NCBI GenBank assembly: GCA_938039305.1
Contig: CALHUZ010000180.1
Span: 1 to 29,367, forward strand
Direction: 5' to 3'
DNA: 29,367 bases
Origin: an uncultured Saprospiraceae bacterium
Lineage (GTDB): Bacteria > Bacteroidota > Bacteroidia > Chitinophagales > Saprospiraceae
The notes beneath the pieces are model-generated. The model ran no database searches. It had not been told where the DNA came from and was given only the letters and a program-made list of their open reading frames with translations. Made by a program: the position numbers and the translations under genes. This document shows positions 9,130 to 17,239 of the stretch, piece after piece (the stretch's first letter is position 1; each line of letters begins with the position of its first letter).

Positions 9130-9416
9130 GATGATATTTTTTTTATAAAATGCTGACAGTCAGTTTTTTAAGCTTAAAGCTTTTGTGCAAACACAGCTGA
9201 AAAAGTATAGTGATACAACGATCAACCAAGTGATAAACACAAAAGTAGAGCCACCAATTCTGGAAGTCTCTAATAAGTACAATAGTAAACGCAAATCGGT
9301 TGCGTTGTCGTATCAGAAATGAAATTAAGAATGATTTCTGAGTTCGTGTGAACTACTCATTAGACTTTATGCTTTGTGAGCGACAACTTCAATCATTCAC
9401 AGACCTTGTTAACGCT
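9130..9416. other. intergenic region, 287 bp, holding the promoter of the thioredoxin operon
   Basis: No ORF with supporting features. On the minus strand there is a TAnnTTTG match (the Bacteroidota -7 consensus) at 9240-9247, about 110 nt before the operon start, but I found no good -33 TTG at the right spacing. A 5-bp palindrome CTGAC-a-GTCAG lies at 9153-9163, and tandem AAGCTT sites lie just beyond it. An 8-bp inverted repeat TCAGAAAT/ATTTCTGA with a 13-nt loop is at 9313-9320 and 9334-9341, downstream of the 9417-9698 gene; without a T-run it is a weak terminator candidate. Confidence 0.3.
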
Positions 9417-9677
9417 TTAGTCAACTAACTCGTAGTCGATCTCGCATTTGCGTAAAGCTCTAATAGCCGAACTGGAAGACTTGTCATCTATCTCAATGGT
9501 AGTTTCTTCACCATCGATCAGATATTCAGCTGCTTCATAAGCTGATGAAGCGTCCAACTCTATAGCAAACTCCTCTAACAGTTTAGCGATCGCCCTTTGA
9601 TCAGGTCTTGGCGATGTACAGGATAAAAGTCTGATGTTCATGTTGTTATAATTTTCGACTGAGTCGTTAGATGACAT
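9417..9677 (-). CDS. small acidic protein with bL12-C-terminal-domain-like order
   Basis: The frame opens at 9698; ATG at 9675-9677 (MSSND) or at 9639-9641 (MNIRLL) are both plausible starts, and the conserved-looking part begins at MNIRLLSC. The secondary structure reads strand (NIRLLSC), helix (DQRAIAKLLEEFAI), helix (SSAYEAAEYLIDG), strand (TTIEI), helix (SSSSAIRALRKCE), strand (YELVD). That is the same order as the ribosomal bL12 C-terminal domain, including the helix-helix-loop region ending in a small residue before the strand. It is not the real rplL, which is longer and strongly conserved. It is transcribed divergently from the hydrolase at 9803. Role unknown; the fold match is by eye only. 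Confidence 0.6.
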   Translation of the reverse strand: MSSNDSVENYNNMNIRLLSCTSPRPDQRAIAKLLEEFAIELDASSAYEAAEYLIDGEETTIEIDDKSSSSAIRALRKCEIDYELVD

Positions 9678-9802
9678 GAAGATAAGGGATATTTGCAAAG
9701 AGGTCAGAGGTCGTCTTTGTTTTAGTTAAATATGGCTTCCTATGTCAATTATTAAGCGGGTCAAATTCTTAACTATGGCCTTTCAGATGATACATTAGAG
9801 TC

Positions 9803-10852
9803 ATGAAGAAAACGCTCTACATCATAGCAGGGGTCTTAGCGATAGTAGCTCTTGGTTTATATCTCTTTGTTTCCTCTGGGCCGTATCCTTCAGAAGCGGC
9901 CGAGGAAGCTGTAAGGAATGCACTCATGGTGCCAGTAGTTCCTGTAGAAGCTGGTGAGACAGGATTCGTTGATAATGACGGCATAAAGATCTGGTATGAG
10001 CATATCACTGCTCGTGATAGTAGCCTCGGGACTGCATTGTTAGTGATGGGTTTAAGTACTACAGGGATCAACTATTCAGATTATTTCTATCAACCCTTGG
10101 TAGATGCAGGATATGATGTTATCATCTATGATAATCGTGATGTAGGTAAGTCTGATTGGATAGATGATTGGGATGAAGACGAACCTTATACATTGGAAGA
10201 TATGGCTGGTGATGGAATGGCTATTTTGGATCATCTTAATATAGACCAAGCTCATGTTGTAGGTGTTTCTATGGGAGGAATGATCGCGCAGTCTATGGCC
10301 ATACAAAATCCTGAAAGAGTCTTATCGCTTGGTTCGATAATGACAAGTGGTTGGATGAATGATCCGGAGATACGTCCTGTTGATCCTAAGTTTGAAATGA
10401 TGGGCATACAAGTGGGACTTAGATATCTATTGAGAAAGAGTGAAGAAGGATATATCAAGTTTTCAATCATCGTAGCAGATCAGTTTAAAGGGAAGGGAGA
10501 TTATCAGCACGATTATAGTCGCATTGCCAATAAGACATTGTATGAATTAAGAGATCGAAGGGGATTCAATCCAAATTCTAATGATCATCATGTCGCAGCT
10601 ATCGAAGCATCAGGATCGAGATACGAAGGCCTCAAGAAACTAACCGTACCTACTATTGCGATACACGGGACAACCGATCCTTTGGTATGGCCTGATCATG
10701 CTAAGAAGTATGTCCCTATGATACCCGATGCTAACATGCTATGGATAGAAGGCATGGGACATGACATACCAGAAGTGTACGCACCTCAGATAGTCGCAGG
10801 TTTACTGAAAAACTTCAAAAGAGGAATAGCTGACACGATTGAGATAAATTGA
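9803..10852 (+). CDS. alpha/beta-hydrolase fold protein with N-terminal membrane anchor
   Basis: A 349-residue protein with a TM or uncleaved signal segment at residues 4-24. The hydrolase domain has the nucleophile elbow G-V-S156-M-G, the acid in HGTTDP (Asp292) and the general base in GMGHDIPE (His320), so the catalytic triad is complete. The N-R-D-V-G-K-S segment (111-117) after strand 4 is typical of the epoxide hydrolase/haloperoxidase-like branch, in which esterases and C-C hydrolases also fall. The substrate cannot be told from sequence. It faces the small gene at 9677 across a divergent promoter region and is followed 75 nt later by the M23 lipoprotein gene on the same strand. Confidence 0.9.
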   Translation: MKKTLYIIAGVLAIVALGLYLFVSSGPYPSEAAEEAVRNALMVPVVPVEAGETGFVDNDGIKIWYEHITARDSSLGTALLVMGLSTTGINYSDYFYQPLVDAGYDVIIYDNRDVGKSDWIDDWDEDEPYTLEDMAGDGMAILDHLNIDQAHVVGVSMGGMIAQSMAIQNPERVLSLGSIMTSGWMNDPEIRPVDPKFEMMGIQVGLRYLLRKSEEGYIKFSIIVADQFKGKGDYQHDYSRIANKTLYELRDRRGFNPNSNDHHVAAIEASGSRYEGLKKLTVPTIAIHGTTDPLVWPDHAKKYVPMIPDANMLWIEGMGHDIPEVYAPQIVAGLLKNFKRGIADTIEIN

Positions 10853-10927
10853 TACTGTTGTTGTAAAATAGTTTTAAGACTTTCGCACGTTCTAAGTATT
10901 GATCTTAATCACCAAGAGTAGTTCGAA

Positions 10928-12259
10928 TTGACTCATTTACATAAATTTTGCTTTCTATTTCTTTTGATCATGTTTGTCTCTTGTCAACAAGAGGCACCAG
11001 AAGTTGTAGCTGAGATATTTCAACCGAAGCATCAGCATGAAGCCTATAGTCACGCTTTGAAAGAAATAGGTCTAAATGATTCAGCTCTTGGGAAGGCTTG
11101 GCTTTCAGCCGCTCAAAATGTTTTTGATCAACCTACAGTTGTCACACTTCCGTTCAAAGAGGAATTCTATGTCGATGCATCTACAGTGAGTGGCAGTGGA
11201 TACAAGTTTGATGTGCATCGCGGACAGCGAGTAGACATCTCATTAGAAAAGACAATAGTAGATAGTACTGATATCTTCCTGGATGTCTTTAGAATTGATG
11301 TTGATTCGCTCTCACAGTTTACACACATAGCCAGTTTGAATGATAGCTCTATGTCTCTTGCGTTCGAATCAAATATAGACGCTGCGTACATTCTGCGATT
11401 CCAAACTGAACTGTTGAGAAGTGGTCGCTATATAATCAAGATTAATTCAGCCCCTGCTTTAGCTTTTCCAGTTTCAGGAAAGACTAAAAGTGCGATTGGT
11501 AGTTTATTTGGAGCACCTCGAGATGCAGGTAGAAGGATGCATCATGGGATTGACATATTTGCCAAAAGGCATACTGAGATTATAGCCTCTTGCGATGGAT
11601 ACATAAGCTCAACTAAGAGCAATGATTTAGGAGGTAATGTGATTTGGCTGAAAGATCGAAAGCGCAATCAAAATCTGTACTATGCACATCTTGAAAGCAT
11701 TCTTGTACAAGAAGGAGATATTGTAAAAAGAGGAGATGTGCTTGGCACTGTTGGAAATAGTGGCAATGCAGTAACGACTGCACCGCATTTGCATTATGGT
11801 CTTTATAGCAACGGCCCTATTGATCCATATCACTTTGTTGTAGAGACAAGAAGTAGATATAACAAAGTCTTGGCAAAGGAAGAACTGATTGGAAAAACCA
11901 TAAGAACTAAGGAGGCGACGAATATGAAAGTTTACAATCTCCTAAGAAGAGGGCGGACATCACCAATTCCTAAATATCAAATAGCTGATATCATCGGGAT
12001 CTCAGGCGCATACTATCGGGTGGCTCTTCCAGATGATTCTGAGGGTTATGTCTTTTATGATGACATCGAAGAATTGAAAAGACCGATTAGAAGATCAACT
12101 ATAAAAGAACCTTATCAAATCATCGACAGACCTGTAGTCCCTCATATAGTCATAGCGGATGGAGATAATCCTGCTCAAAGGGTATATGGCATACATCAAG
12201 ATGCTGTTTATCTGATGGACGATCTGGGACAAGTTTCTTGGGGAAGAATTTCATCCTAA
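10928..12259 (+). CDS. M23-family (LytM-type) zinc metallopeptidase lipoprotein with SH3-like tail; TTG start
   Basis: A 443-residue protein. The start is TTG at 10928-10930: an in-frame TAG lies at 10919-10921, and the next ATG would cut the leader in half. From TTG the leader runs to LIMFVSC, a lipobox with Cys19. The LytM domain has H205-H-G-I-D209 (HxxxD) and H287-L-H289 (HxH), giving the zinc ligands His205, Asp209 and His289. Residues about 318-380 look like a bacterial SH3 domain (MKVYNLLRRG...YRVALPDDSEGYV). M23 enzymes cleave peptidoglycan cross-bridges or act as amidase activators. Because the zinc ligands are intact, real hydrolysis is likely. It ends 21 nt from the convergent TIGR03643 gene. 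Confidence 0.92.
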   Translation: MTHLHKFCFLFLLIMFVSCQQEAPEVVAEIFQPKHQHEAYSHALKEIGLNDSALGKAWLSAAQNVFDQPTVVTLPFKEEFYVDASTVSGSGYKFDVHRGQRVDISLEKTIVDSTDIFLDVFRIDVDSLSQFTHIASLNDSSMSLAFESNIDAAYILRFQTELLRSGRYIIKINSAPALAFPVSGKTKSAIGSLFGAPRDAGRRMHHGIDIFAKRHTEIIASCDGYISSTKSNDLGGNVIWLKDRKRNQNLYYAHLESILVQEGDIVKRGDVLGTVGNSGNAVTTAPHLHYGLYSNGPIDPYHFVVETRSRYNKVLAKEELIGKTIRTKEATNMKVYNLLRRGRTSPIPKYQIADIIGISGAYYRVALPDDSEGYVFYDDIEELKRPIRRSTIKEPYQIIDRPVVPHIVIADGDNPAQRVYGIHQDAVYLMDDLGQVSWGRISS

Positions 12260-12280
12260 CTCCCTATCGTAGAATGTCTT

Positions 12281-12562
12281 TTATCTCTTAGAAATCTTAT
12301 TGTTGGATATAGCGTTTTGACGAGAGCACTTGAAGCGATTGATGTCACTACTCCTTTTGCTTAGGTGCTTCTTGCTGACTTTACTATTGACGCGTTTTCT
12401 CCATAATTTAAATGAACTCAATTTCAGTTCATTTCTCATCAGCTTGATGACATCTGATTCAGTATAACCAAATTGCATCTCAATCGCGGAAAAAGGCGTT
12501 CGGTCTTCCCATGCCATCTCTATGATTCTATCTATATCTATTTCTGTCGTTTTATCAACCAT
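12281..12562 (-). CDS. TIGR03643 family protein
   Basis: A 93-residue basic protein. The core IDRIIEMAWEDRTPFSAIE followed by QFGYTESDVIKLMR and LSSFKLWRKRV matches the TIGR03643 family as I remember it, a small family of unknown function in Bacteroidota and Proteobacteria. The first 60 residues are helical and read like a helix-turn-helix (the QFGYTESDVIKLM segment), and the tail (about 60-93) is rich in Lys, Arg and Ser. A nucleic-acid-binding role is a reasonable guess. It converges with the M23 gene and diverges from the T9SS cargo gene. Confidence 0.85.
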   Translation of the reverse strand: MVDKTTEIDIDRIIEMAWEDRTPFSAIEMQFGYTESDVIKLMRNELKLSSFKLWRKRVNSKVSKKHLSKRSSDINRFKCSRQNAISNNKISKR

Positions 12563-12571
12563 CGCTTCATT

Positions 12572-12589
12572 TCTAACATGTCTAACATG
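12572..12589. repeat. tandem 9-bp direct repeat TCTAACATG x2
   Basis: Two perfect adjacent copies lie in the divergent promoter region between the TIGR03643 gene (start 12562) and the T9SS cargo gene (start 12672). The junction makes an ACATGT palindrome. It is a possible operator, but chance or slippage cannot be ruled out. Confidence 0.35.
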
Positions 12590-12654
12590 CTTATATCAAA
12601 GTAGTTCTGTAAAACAATGTTAATCTCTTTGCATATCGTTGATGGACACTAATT

Positions 12655-12672
12655 CTTCGTAGCTTAACGAAG
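12655..12672 (+). promoter_or_regulatory. 6-bp inverted repeat ending on the GTG start codon
   Basis: CTTCGT-agctta-ACGAAG; the last base of the right arm is the G of the GTG start at 12672. In mRNA it could hide the start codon. Six-bp arms are common by chance, so this is only a candidate. Confidence 0.3.
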
Positions 12673-15173
12673 TGATTGGCACAACCAACCTTAAAAGAAC
12701 ATCCACGTCGCTAAGTACTAACTCCTTAGTTGTGCTACTGTTTTGCTGTATTTCGCTTATAGCAAATGCGCAGTTTGATCGTCAATTGTGGTTCTTCGGA
12801 GATGAAGCCGCTAACAGTGGTATGATCTTTCAAAATTCATCTGCCCAACCTTTCTCTACTAATCTGAAAGGCCTTATTGATCTTAGTGAAAGTAATGTCA
12901 TGCTTGCTAATACTTCTGTTGTTAATTTTTACTCCAATGGTGAGACGATCCTTAATAATCTGAGTAGGCCATTCCCTAATGCCAAAGATCTAAAAGGAAG
13001 TGCTCGCTCTATGTATGGCTCCAGTCTTGTAGATAGCCCTGTATCATGCGATGAGTTCTATATCTTTTACACTGAATCAACAGATGACGGGCCATCTCGT
13101 AAGCTCTATTACTCAGTTATCGACATGACCATAGAAGTCGAAGATTTCCTATTTACGGGATTGGGCGATGTGATTCCAGATCAAAAAGATATCGACATTA
13201 CTCCGCCAAGTGTAGACATAGGTGAGAGCCTATATGTAGTTGATAAGTTGATCCCGAAGGAAGGCTCTTGGTTGTTCGCAAGTGATAGGAGCAATCAATC
13301 AATCCTCATCTTTGATATATCAGCTACTGGCATTGTAGTTCATGGTGAGTACGTACTTAGTCAAATCTCCAGCAGCCTTCCAACAGGAGATTTTAGTACC
13401 GTTGTCTTCAATAGCCACAAAATAAATGACAAAACATCAAAGCTGACTTTTGCCCCAAGTAGTGAAGAAGGAGTTACTGGCTTTCCGATTGGAGCTATGA
13501 ACTTTGATCGGCAAACTGGCGAATTCGATATTGCTACAAATGTTGAAATTGCATCGAACACTACCTCAACTTATGGCACTGCTTTTTCTTCTGATGGCAG
13601 TAAATTCTACTACTCAGATCACATTGATAAAACCCTCTTTCAATATGATTTCAATAATGACATAACAACATTAATAGGCACCTCTTCACATAATGGAAAA
13701 ACAGGAGGTCTAAAGCGCGCCATTAACGATGAAATATATTGGGCCCATCAGTTTTCTATTGAAGGAGATGATAGAACGATCAAAACTTTGTCATCAATCC
13801 AACAACCTAATAACTCAGGTACTTCTTGTGGTCTAAACTTTGAATCTTATGATATCAATACTTCTGGGTTGCCTATAAGAATTGGAGTGTTTCCTCTTAT
13901 CATTAGTGAGGCATTAGCCCCGAAAGCGATTGTAGTGAATGAAGCTAACTGTGGTATGACTGATGGCAGCGTGAGTGTCTTAGTGGATCCAAGATTAGAA
14001 CCGCTGACTTATAATTGGAGTGATGGAGGAACAGATAGAACATTAGAAAATGTAGGTGCTGGTCAATATATCGTTGAGATGATGAGCTTGGACGGTTGTA
14101 TGTATGTTGATTCAATAACGGTCACAGAGTTGTCGGCTTTTACAATTACAGATATCTCAGTAGAAGGTAAAGATCCATCAAATTGCCTGGCGAGTGATGG
14201 TCAGTTCATCATAGATTCTCCTGATTTCTCAGAAGGTGATATGATAGAAGTGATGTATACAGATCAAGAACAACAGGATTTTCTTTTTCTATTTGAAGTC
14301 AATAATGAAGAAGTTATAGTTGTAGATAATCTGTCCATCGGAGATTATTTTAACATTATGGTGAGAGGTGTAGATGAAGATTGCAACATACCAGTACCAG
14401 ATACGATTTCATTAATAGGCGCTATAGAAACACCAGACTTAGGAAATGACACTTTGTTGTGCCGGGGAATGCAGTATCTAATCGAGCCAGCAAGCACTTA
14501 TAATTCTTATCTATGGTCTGATGGATCTAATGCTCCTTCTATCACAGTTAGTGAAACTGGTGTCTATGAAGTAGCAGTCACAAACATTGACGGCTGCTTT
14601 AGTAATAACTCCGTGTATGTGCAATTTGCGGAAAACCCCAATGTGTCATTAGATCAAGTTGTAGAATTAGAATTTGGTGACTCTACAATCCTGATGCCAT
14701 CTGTCACCTCGGAAGATGAGGTTTCATATGAATGGTCTCCACCATTGGGATTGAGTTGCTCAGATTGTCTAAGTCCAACCGCAAAACCACTGAGTAATCA
14801 AGAATACTTCTTTGAAGTATTCAGTGATTCTGATTGTAAGGATTCTGCATCAATTATGGTGAGTATCAATCATAAAGCGGGCCTGATATTTCCGAATACA
14901 TTTTCACCTAATGGAGATGGAACGAATGATATATTTGAGTATACAGTTTCATCTGACGAGGTCGCTTTGATAAGGTCATTCATCATATACAACCGATGGG
15001 GCGAACCAACATTCAATAGACAGAATATATCAATTGATGAAGCGAACTTTGGTTGGGACGGCACACAAAATGGAACAAATTCTGAGACGGGAGTTTATAT
15101 CTTCATGGTTGAAGTAGAACTCATCAATGGAGATATTGTAGAGGATAATGGCGATGTGCTTATAGTCAGGTAG
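12672..15173 (+). CDS. large secreted T9SS cargo protein with type B (gliding-motility-associated, CHU_C) C-terminal domain
   Basis: An 833-residue protein. GTG at 12672 is the first start after an in-frame TAG at 12660-12662. A signal peptide spans about residues 16-34 (ending LIANAQ). Residues 36-400 begin DRQLWFFGDEAANSG and look like the beta-propeller region of Bacteroidota adhesin-like proteins. Residues about 420-730 hold repeated Ig/PKD-like modules (YNWSDGG..., YLWSDGS..., YEWSPPLG...). FPNTFSPNGDGTNDIF (740-755) opens the type B sorting domain, with YNRWG and FGWDGTQNG following and GVYIFMVEVELINGD near the end. This directs T9SS export and surface attachment or release. Ligand unknown. 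The 35-nt gap to the convergent HMA-MauE gene has no clear terminator. Confidence 0.93.
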   Translation: MIGTTNLKRTSTSLSTNSLVVLLFCCISLIANAQFDRQLWFFGDEAANSGMIFQNSSAQPFSTNLKGLIDLSESNVMLANTSVVNFYSNGETILNNLSRPFPNAKDLKGSARSMYGSSLVDSPVSCDEFYIFYTESTDDGPSRKLYYSVIDMTIEVEDFLFTGLGDVIPDQKDIDITPPSVDIGESLYVVDKLIPKEGSWLFASDRSNQSILIFDISATGIVVHGEYVLSQISSSLPTGDFSTVVFNSHKINDKTSKLTFAPSSEEGVTGFPIGAMNFDRQTGEFDIATNVEIASNTTSTYGTAFSSDGSKFYYSDHIDKTLFQYDFNNDITTLIGTSSHNGKTGGLKRAINDEIYWAHQFSIEGDDRTIKTLSSIQQPNNSGTSCGLNFESYDINTSGLPIRIGVFPLIISEALAPKAIVVNEANCGMTDGSVSVLVDPRLEPLTYNWSDGGTDRTLENVGAGQYIVEMMSLDGCMYVDSITVTELSAFTITDISVEGKDPSNCLASDGQFIIDSPDFSEGDMIEVMYTDQEQQDFLFLFEVNNEEVIVVDNLSIGDYFNIMVRGVDEDCNIPVPDTISLIGAIETPDLGNDTLLCRGMQYLIEPASTYNSYLWSDGSNAPSITVSETGVYEVAVTNIDGCFSNNSVYVQFAENPNVSLDQVVELEFGDSTILMPSVTSEDEVSYEWSPPLGLSCSDCLSPTAKPLSNQEYFFEVFSDSDCKDSASIMVSINHKAGLIFPNTFSPNGDGTNDIFEYTVSSDEVALIRSFIIYNRWGEPTFNRQNISIDEANFGWDGTQNGTNSETGVYIFMVEVELINGDIVEDNGDVLIVR

Positions 15174-15207
15174 TGTAAGTTGATTTACGCCTTCCTGCTT
15201 TTCCAAT

Positions 15208-15954
15208 TTACAAAGCGAAGAACAACATGTAAGCGCTCATAGCTATCATGAGGCCATCTTCTATGATTGTGACTGTACTCATCGGGAGATTAAAGACATC
15301 GCCTAAGCAAGCGCATTTGATCGTCTGTTTATTCAAGACAGATTGTAGAACGCCGACAATGCTGATGGACATGATTACTAGTGTAACAGTATTGGTGATG
15401 ACGGGATTATAATTTATTAGAAAAGCGACACCCAAAATCAATTCTGCAAATGCATAGACATATCCCCAAGATGGTATCCTCTTAGCGATCACATCATACA
15501 TCTGATAGCTCTCTTTAAATCCTTTTAGATTCAGCATCTTGAAGAAAGAAAAGGTTAAGAAGAAGCCAGCCATAAAGTGTCGCATCCATCTATTAACATC
15601 AACATCTGTGGATATAAATTCAATCAATCCGGTAATCAGAAAAATATATGTAAATATGAGTAAGACAGGTTTATAGGTTTCGAACCAACTTCGTTCTTGC
15701 TCTAAAGATTCAGCTTTACGTTCTTCCTTTTGTTCAGCTATAGAGGTGTTGTATATCGAATACTTGTCACCAAGTTGTGAAAGCTGTGATTCCAACAATG
15801 AAAATGGCAATTGCTTTTGTGAGTGAATAGTAGCAGTAGCTTGTTCCTTTGATACTTCAACTGCTTCTACCCCATCGACCTGCGCCAAAGTTGTCTGGAC
15901 CTTGCTTTCGCAGCTCCCACAAGTCATGCCTGTTAATTGATAAGTGTGTGTCAT
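15208..15954 (-). CDS. HMA domain fused to MauE/DoxX-like redox-associated membrane protein
   Basis: A 248-residue protein. Residues 1-65 are a heavy-metal-associated domain with the metal site M10-T-C12-G-S-C15. After a charged linker (75-90) come about five TM helices between residues 95 and 246, in the MauE/DoxX arrangement. The short loop TIKCACLGDVFNLP has C214 and C216, a conserved Cys pair in this family thought to take part in thiol redox chemistry. The fusion suggests that metal binding and membrane thiol chemistry are linked, for example in copper handling or metalloprotein assembly. It has its own start 48 nt downstream of the SRPBCC gene stop. Confidence 0.85.
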   Translation of the reverse strand: MTHTYQLTGMTCGSCESKVQTTLAQVDGVEAVEVSKEQATATIHSQKQLPFSLLESQLSQLGDKYSIYNTSIAEQKEERKAESLEQERSWFETYKPVLLIFTYIFLITGLIEFISTDVDVNRWMRHFMAGFFLTFSFFKMLNLKGFKESYQMYDVIAKRIPSWGYVYAFAELILGVAFLINYNPVITNTVTLVIMSISIVGVLQSVLNKQTIKCACLGDVFNLPMSTVTIIEDGLMIAMSAYMLFFAL

Positions 15955-16002
15955 GTATATAACATAAGCATAAGATCATCGGATAAGTTCACTAAAATGA
16001 GG

Positions 16003-16446
16003 TTATCCATGATTCTCAGCAAACTCTTTGAATTGAACCATCCACTTTTGGCTTTGCTGTTTGAATTTACTTGGGAATAGTTTTGCAATAAGCTTGATCA
16101 GAATACCATTGAACTGGATGTACTCTACTTCTGATGTATATTTAGTCCCGTTCGGATCTATTGACTCAAACCTTGATGACTGAGTATTAGTCATGTGCTT
16201 ATGCTCGTAGAGCCCTATTTTCTCAACTGGGAGATTTGACTTTATAATTGTCTCTATGAGTTCTATTGCTTGGCCTTTATTTTTTAGAAGGATCTTGGAC
16301 TGAGCTCCTTCTTGTTCTGGAGAGCCGCTTATAAGCGTTATACTTTCAAAACCATCTTGCCAATGCTTGAAGTTGTTTTCATCCTTCCAGAGCGCTACGA
16401 CTTTGGCGATGGGTAAGTCTATGATGATAGTGCATGTATACTTCAT
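16003..16446 (-). CDS. SRPBCC (START/Bet v 1-like) ligand-binding-fold protein
   Basis: A 147-residue protein starting MKYTCTIIIDLPIAKVVALWKDENNFKHWQDGFESI, the classic first strand and Asp/Glu-Trp pair of the polyketide-cyclase-like SRPBCC family. It ends with the long C-terminal helix FPSKFKQQSQKWMVQFKEFA. These folds bind hydrophobic ligands in a central cavity; no catalytic residues can be read out. It is followed 48 nt later by the HMA-MauE gene. A 9-bp inverted repeat lies 13-49 nt upstream of the ATG at 16444-16446. Confidence 0.82.
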   Translation of the reverse strand: MKYTCTIIIDLPIAKVVALWKDENNFKHWQDGFESITLISGSPEQEGAQSKILLKNKGQAIELIETIIKSNLPVEKIGLYEHKHMTNTQSSRFESIDPNGTKYTSEVEYIQFNGILIKLIAKLFPSKFKQQSQKWMVQFKEFAENHG

Positions 16447-16458
16447 GAGATCTATCTG

Positions 16459-16495
16459 GTATGTTCATCAACATGTTTACTCATCTTGAACATAC
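16459..16495. promoter_or_regulatory. 9-bp inverted repeat upstream of the SRPBCC gene
   Basis: GTATGTTCA at 16459-16467 and TGAACATAC at 16487-16495, with a 19-nt spacer that holds an 8-bp palindrome AACATGTT (16470-16477). It ends 12 nt before the start codon, so it could be an operator or leader hairpin. The length is only modestly above chance for this window. Confidence 0.4.
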
Positions 16496-16577
16496 AATTA
16501 ATCTCCGAATCTTCAAATTGTCAACAGCTCCTATTTTTCTATGCTCATCTTTTGAAACGACTAGACCCTAATCTAGC

Positions 16578-17165
16578 CTACATAACCTTCTCATCTTCTA
16601 AACCAAAACAAAGAGAGGATCTTTTTAGTCCATATATACGTCCTTCTTTGGCTTCATAGTTTGCATACAAATCACCGTTCTTTCTGAATGCTTGCTGCAT
16701 ACCCTCCTCTACTCCCATATTTAAATTTAGAATTTTGAATATCTCGCCAGATGGATACCACTTCTTTTGGGTGCCATGCACCTTTCCAAGTTTGTAATTA
16801 AGATGTGACAGGAGCTGCTCTTTCGACTCGCTTGAATATGTTAGTTTTTCACCATGTAGCTTACCTTTTTTATAATTGGCCGACTGTCTTATATTTCCAT
16901 TTGGAAACCACGCCTTTGCTTCTCCTTCCTTTCTACCATTTAATACTCCAAATTTTTCCTTTCTCATTCCATTTTCAAAATAATCAATTGCATAACCAGA
17001 GAATGGCTGATTATTAAATGACCATATGGATGTTTTGTTGTTGTATTCAAGTTTGGATTTGTCCACAACTGGATGGTTTATTAAGACAGCGGATTCATCA
17101 TTGTCATATTTGGCGCAGCCAAATATGAATGAAGCAATAAGAACAATTGAAAAGTATACTTTCAT
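16578..17165 (-). CDS. YwqK-type (MORN-like repeat) lipoprotein
   Basis: A 195-residue protein with a lipobox ending FIFGC (Cys17). It contains about five short repeats of the form [GY]..[YW]..NG..[KR]: GYAIDYFENGMRKE (57-70), GEAKAWFPNGNIRQ (81-94), HGEKLTYSSESKEQ (104-117), HGTQKKWYPSGEIF (130-143) and EGMQQAFRKNGDLY (154-167). This is the repeat of proteins auto-annotated as YwqK-family antitoxins; in Bacteroidota lipoproteins that name is probably misleading, and a binding or scaffold role is more likely. The C-terminus has a distinct motif GLKRSSLCFGLEDE with one Cys (186). It lies 74 nt after the YHYH gene with a strong hairpin between them. Confidence 0.82.
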   Translation of the reverse strand: MKVYFSIVLIASFIFGCAKYDNDESAVLINHPVVDKSKLEYNNKTSIWSFNNQPFSGYAIDYFENGMRKEKFGVLNGRKEGEAKAWFPNGNIRQSANYKKGKLHGEKLTYSSESKEQLLSHLNYKLGKVHGTQKKWYPSGEIFKILNLNMGVEEGMQQAFRKNGDLYANYEAKEGRIYGLKRSSLCFGLEDEKVM

Positions 17166-17182
17166 AACTTAAAAATGAAATA

Positions 17183-17224
17183 AGAATCATCTTTCACTTT
17201 CTATCCAAAGTGAAAGATGATTCT
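17183..17224 (-). terminator. perfect 18-bp hairpin between YHYH and YwqK genes (terminator or attenuator)
   Basis: The plus strand reads AGAATCATCTTTCACTTT (17183-17200), loop CTATCC, AAAGTGAAAGATGATTCT (17207-17224): 18 pairs without mismatch. In the direction of transcription (minus) it is followed by TATTTCATTTTTAAG, a U-rich tail. It begins 15 nt after the YHYH stop codon and ends 17 nt before the YwqK ATG, so it may limit read-through into YwqK or act on its translation. Confidence 0.85.
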
Positions 17225-17239
17225 CACAAATGATATGGT

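Noticed and set aside
16578..17165. Reading the YwqK-repeat protein as a toxin-antitoxin antitoxin
   Set aside because: It is a lipoprotein with no toxin gene beside it; the family label comes from repeat similarity only.
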